Source of the DNA: an uncultured Lachnospiraceae bacterium
GTDB taxonomy: Bacteria > Bacillota > Clostridia > Lachnospirales > Lachnospiraceae
Assembly: GCA_947176505.1 (NCBI GenBank)
Contig: CAMWQW010000021.1
Coordinates: forward strand, 1-64,000
DNA: 64,000 nucleotides
Direction of reading: 5' to 3'
Shown here: positions 60,764 to 64,000 of the stretch, one piece after another
Layout of the letters: each line of letters opens with the position of its first letter
Numbering within the stretch: position 1 is the first letter of the stretch
Notes under the pieces: model-generated
Told to the model about the DNA's origin: nothing
Databases searched by the model: none
The model's input: only the letters and a program-made list of their open reading frames with translations
Program-made: the position numbers and the translations under genes

Positions 60764-62233
60764 ATGAAAAAGAAAGTATTGGCTACTTTGTTAAGTGTCA
60801 CTATGATCGCTTCAGTGCTTGCAGGATGCGGCGGCGGCAGTGATACTCCGGCAGCAGACAGCGGTACAACAGCAACAGACGATGGTGCAGCAGATGCAGG
60901 CGCTTCAGACGACGGTGCAGTAGATGCAGGCGAAGAGGCTCCGGCAGATGAGGCGGCAGCAGAGGAAGAGATTCCTACAAGTACATTTGGTGATCCCAAC
61001 GGTACACATTTGGAAATGTGGACATTCGTTGAGTTACACGGACAGCATTACGGTAACATGGTTGAGAAGTGGAATGAGCAGAATCCTGACAGAACAATCG
61101 AGATTACCTGTACTACATATCCTTATGCAGACATGCATACCAAGTTACTTACATCTTTGACAGCAGGTACAGGCGCGCCTGATATCTGTGACGTTGAAAT
61201 CGGTCAGTTCCCGAACGTAATCGAGGGTCTTGACACATGGCTTGTTCCTCAGGATGATACGGCAGCACCTTACTTAGATACAATGGTACAGGCAAGAATG
61301 GATGTCTATTCAGGTTCTGACGGACATTACTATGGTATTCCTTATCATGTAGGTGCAACAGTTATGTACTACAACATGGCAGTTCTCGAAGAGGCTGGCA
61401 TCACACAGGAAGAAGTAGACGCAGTTGTTACATGGGATGACTATGCAGCACTGGGCGAGAAATATCTTGCAGCAATCGGCAATGAGGAAGGCAAGTATTG
61501 GACATCTGTTGATACAGCAGGCTGTGACTGGTTATGGATTGCTATGGCTGAGTACGGTGATGACTGGACAGGTGGATTTGACGGTACAGCAAACGTACAG
61601 CTTGATTCCGTTAATAAGATGCTGACAATGCAGCAGAATTGGGTGAACAATGGTCTGGCTATGGTTTCTCCTGACGGACACGTTGACTTAGAGGCTGGTT
61701 TCCAGAATATCTTGGATCATAACATCGTATCCTTCCCGAAGGCTATGTGGTACATGAGCCGTTTCACCAACTATATGCCGGAAGAAAAAGGCAACTGGTA
61801 CATTGCTAAATGTCCTGTATTCGAAGCAGGTCAGAAATGTTCCGTAGGTATCGGTGGTACAGGTACTGTTGTAACACAGCAGGCAGTTGACAAGGATCTT
61901 GCTTCCGAATTCCTTTGCTGGGCTAAGATGTCTGAGGAAGGTGAGCAGTTGATCTGGGATAACCTTGGATTCGACGTATGTAACACAGTACTTTGGAATG
62001 ATGATGCATTTGCACATGATGACAATAACCAGTACAATCAGTTCTTCAGAAATTATCCTTACGATGTTCTTTACGAAATCAAAGATGATATCGGCACGAT
62101 TTATACTGTAAGAATCAGCCCGACTATCAATGAGCAGATGTGTAACGTGACATTGAATGACATTCTTGAGAATGGCGTAGATGTTTCCGAAGCATTACAG
62201 GCAGCTCAGGATGTAGTAGACCTCGAACAGTAG
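60764..62233 (+). CDS. Sugar ABC transporter substrate-binding lipoprotein 2
   Basis: A 489-residue lipoprotein: signal and lipobox SVLAGC, a long Asp/Ala/Thr/Glu-rich linker (to about residue 70), then a family 1 binding protein with HLEMWTFVELHGQHYGNMVE and GTGAPDICDVEIGQFP, and AVVTWDDYAALGEKYLAAIG. It brings oligosaccharides, likely arabinoxylan-derived, to the permeases downstream. RBS AAAGGAGG. Its synthesis may vary through the G-tract of its promoter. Confidence 0.93.
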   Translation: MKKKVLATLLSVTMIASVLAGCGGGSDTPAADSGTTATDDGAADAGASDDGAVDAGEEAPADEAAAEEEIPTSTFGDPNGTHLEMWTFVELHGQHYGNMVEKWNEQNPDRTIEITCTTYPYADMHTKLLTSLTAGTGAPDICDVEIGQFPNVIEGLDTWLVPQDDTAAPYLDTMVQARMDVYSGSDGHYYGIPYHVGATVMYYNMAVLEEAGITQEEVDAVVTWDDYAALGEKYLAAIGNEEGKYWTSVDTAGCDWLWIAMAEYGDDWTGGFDGTANVQLDSVNKMLTMQQNWVNNGLAMVSPDGHVDLEAGFQNILDHNIVSFPKAMWYMSRFTNYMPEEKGNWYIAKCPVFEAGQKCSVGIGGTGTVVTQQAVDKDLASEFLCWAKMSEEGEQLIWDNLGFDVCNTVLWNDDAFAHDDNNQYNQFFRNYPYDVLYEIKDDIGTIYTVRISPTINEQMCNVTLNDILENGVDVSEALQAAQDVVDLEQ

Positions 62234-62259
62234 AGTAAATTTCTGGCGAGATTTTCTCC

Positions 62260-62357
62260 GAAAGAATCACTTCATTGATTCTTTCAGATTGAGAATAATC
62301 CTAGAGTTGAGAAATATATAATAACATAGGGCAGCTTTTAACAGGGCTGCCCTTTTT
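62260..62357 (+). terminator. Two hairpins between binding protein and permease
   Basis: GAAAGAATCA/TGATTCTTTC (62,260-62,285) and GGGCAGC/GCTGCCC (62,329-62,352) with T5. As in the first sugar operon they lie between binding protein and permease genes, so partial termination is expected. Confidence 0.82.
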
Positions 62358-62389
62358 GTCAAAATGTATTGGGTAAGGAGTGTGTGCGT

Positions 62390-63289
62390 ATGAGTAAGTT
62401 TAAGAAATTTTTCTATTCGCAGAAGGCAGCGCCCTATGTGTTTGTTCTTCCGTTTATCTTAAGTTTTGCATTGTTCTGGATTTATCCGCTATGTAGCACA
62501 ATCACAATGAGTTTTCAAGAGATCAAGCCCGCGGGTACAGAGTGGGTTGGAATGGCTAATTTTGTCAAGCTGACAAAAGACACCGTTTTCCACACGGCAA
62601 TTTTAAACAGCTTTGAATATATGATTTTGACATTGGTATTGTTGATACCGTTCCCGATGCTTTTTGCAGTGCTGATGGATTCCAGACTGGTAAAGGCAAA
62701 AGGATTCTGGAAAGCGTGCTTATATGTTCCGGCGCTTACTTCCGTAGTTATCTCCGGTACGCTGTTCCGGTTGATGTTTTCCGAGTATCAGACGGGTCAG
62801 ATGAACGTGATTACGGCAGCATTGGGACTCGGAACCTTTAAGTGGCTGAAAATGAAAGCAACCGGTCTTGCAGCGCTTTTGATTGTTGCATGTTGGAGAT
62901 GGACCGGCGTTAATATGCTTTACTTTATCTCCGGTTTGAAAGCAATTGATACGGCATTATATGAATCAGCCGACATTGATGGTGCGACGGCTTGGCAGAA
63001 ATTTAGATATGTCACCATCCCCTTATTAAAACCGACTACTATCTATGTACTTACAATCAGTGTGTATGCAGGTCTGGCAATGTTCATGGAAGCTTACATG
63101 TTATGGGCTGGTCCCGATTCTCCGAACAATATCGGTTTGACCATTGTAGGTTATCTGTATAAACGTGGTATTACCAAGAATCAGTTGGGTTATGGTAGTG
63201 CAGTAGGTATTGTCCTGCTTGTAATTGCATTAGCTATTAATATAGTTCAGCTTATATTGAACGGAACATTTAAGAAGGAGGAAGACTAA
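62390..63289 (+). CDS. Sugar ABC permease 3 (MalF/UgpA type)
   Basis: A 299-residue membrane protein with six helices: YVFVLPFILSFALFWIYPLC at the start, and EAA loop ALYESADIDGATAWQKFRYV followed by TIPLLKPTT. ATG 62,390 follows AAGGAG. It partners with the gene at 63,291. No ATPase is seen in the window. Confidence 0.93.
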   Translation: MSKFKKFFYSQKAAPYVFVLPFILSFALFWIYPLCSTITMSFQEIKPAGTEWVGMANFVKLTKDTVFHTAILNSFEYMILTLVLLIPFPMLFAVLMDSRLVKAKGFWKACLYVPALTSVVISGTLFRLMFSEYQTGQMNVITAALGLGTFKWLKMKATGLAALLIVACWRWTGVNMLYFISGLKAIDTALYESADIDGATAWQKFRYVTIPLLKPTTIYVLTISVYAGLAMFMEAYMLWAGPDSPNNIGLTIVGYLYKRGITKNQLGYGSAVGIVLLVIALAINIVQLILNGTFKKEED

Positions 63290-63290
63290 T

Positions 63291-64000
63291 ATGGCAAATA
63301 CATCCTCTGTAAATGAAAAAGAAACAATGGGTATGAAGACAAAAAGAACAGTTTTGTCGATTATAGGTACAGCATTTTTTGCAGTATTATCTTTTATTAT
63401 AGTTTTTCCTCTGGTTGCCGGTTTGATTGCATCATTCAGACCCGGTACGGAATTGATTCGTAGAGGATTGAGTGTGGATTTGGACTTCAGTTCCATGACG
63501 TTAGCCAACTATAAATATCTGTTTGGCAATAATGTAGATGGTCAGAAATATTTCATGTGGTATAAAAACAGCTTGATCCTGACGGCAGTTTCTGTTGTAG
63601 GTACACTGTTTATCTGTTACATAGTAGCTTATGGTTTGACCATGTACAACTATAAATTGAAGAATTTCCTGTTCTTCTTAGTAATCGCAACAATGATGGT
63701 TCCTTTTGAAATTCTGATTCTTCCGTTATATAAGGAAATGATCAGCTTAAAGCTCATCGATACGATGGCGGGTGTTGTCTTGCCGGGACTATGCGGGGCG
63801 TCCACTATATTCTTCTTCAGACAGTATATGACAGGACTTCCCAAAGAATTGTTGGATGCGGGACGTATTGACGGCGCAACGGAATATGGTATCTGCTTTA
63901 AGATTATGCTTCCGATTACGAAGCCGGCGTTTGCGGCGATGTCCATTCTGTGTGCGATGGGTGCATGGAACAACGTGCTGTGGCCGATGCTTGTGTTCAG
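63291..64000 (+). CDS. Sugar ABC permease 4 (MalG/UgpE type), cut by window end
   Basis: The first 236 residues of the partner permease, starting at ATG 63,291, just after the previous gene's stop, with ribosome site AAGGAGG. It has five visible helices and the EAA loop LLDAGRIDGATEYGICFKIM followed by LPITKPAF. The sequence remains open at 64,000; about 50-60 residues are missing. Confidence 0.93.
   Translation, partial: MANTSSVNEKETMGMKTKRTVLSIIGTAFFAVLSFIIVFPLVAGLIASFRPGTELIRRGLSVDLDFSSMTLANYKYLFGNNVDGQKYFMWYKNSLILTAVSVVGTLFICYIVAYGLTMYNYKLKNFLFFLVIATMMVPFEILILPLYKEMISLKLIDTMAGVVLPGLCGASTIFFFRQYMTGLPKELLDAGRIDGATEYGICFKIMLPITKPAFAAMSILCAMGAWNNVLWPMLVF

Overview
The window looks like chromosome of a Lachnospiraceae-type gut Firmicute (Clostridia). 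Supporting signs are a Thr T-box ahead of threonyl-tRNA synthetase, an infC-rpmI-rplT operon with an attenuator and an ATT start for IF3, strong TTGACA/TATAAT promoters, AGGAGG-type ribosome sites, small Cys-rich clostridial proteins (DUF1540, C_GCAxxG_C_C) and many plant-polysaccharide genes. The genus cannot be fixed from sequence alone.

Region 1 (1-11,760) is accessory DNA. It holds a decayed mobilizable element: a MOBP-type oriT, a shortened mobC, a relaxase gene broken by frameshifts and lacking its ATG, and pieces of parM and flavodoxin genes. Cargo is inserted in it: two toxin-antitoxin pairs, an orphan AT-rich 541-residue protein, a membrane SEFIR-domain protein (a likely anti-phage effector), an unknown 277-residue protein and a broken DUF4238/SEC-C gene. 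Three copies of a repeat (1-296, 10,201-10,522 and a 70-bp copy at 11,690-11,759) punctuate it; the two long copies each precede a toxin-antitoxin operon.

Region 2 (11,860-31,550) is mostly housekeeping: SEC-C protein, C_GCAxxG_C_C protein, T-box, a small Asn/Gly-repeat membrane protein, thrS, a GT39-like membrane glycosyltransferase, a lipoprotein, an MFS sugar transporter divergent from a GH2 glycosidase, infC-rpmI-rplT, a PadR regulator coupled to a HAAS-FtsW/RodA fusion, pepD, a degenerate-GGDEF/EAL protein, a tRNA-Pro(AGG), a 305-bp MITE with a 7-bp target duplication, and an RlmD-like RNA methyltransferase.

Region 3 (31,600-37,400) is a signalling and export unit: LytTR response regulator and GHKL histidine kinase, then a lipoprotein, two ABC permeases and an ATPase whose genes overlap.

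Region 4 (37,600-44,500 and 57,400-64,000) is two carbohydrate loci. The first has a sugar-binding lipoprotein, two permeases, a convergent AraC regulator and a GH3 glycosidase. The second has GH43 and GH51 arabinofuranosidase-type enzymes, then a second sugar ABC transporter that runs off the window end. Together they suggest import and intracellular trimming of arabinoxylan oligosaccharides. The second transporter's promoter carries a run of nine G between -35 and -10, a candidate phase-variation switch.

Region 5 (44,500-57,340) lies between them: two AGCS amino-acid/sodium symporters, a lone tyrosine recombinase behind tandem hairpin repeats, a Cu/Zn-SOD-like protein, a ZIP metal transporter, a ferredoxin-type aldo/keto reductase, a MATE exporter, a chemoreceptor with almost no sensor domain, an NdpA-like nucleoid protein, a DUF2974 hydrolase and a C26 glutamine amidotransferase-like hydrolase.
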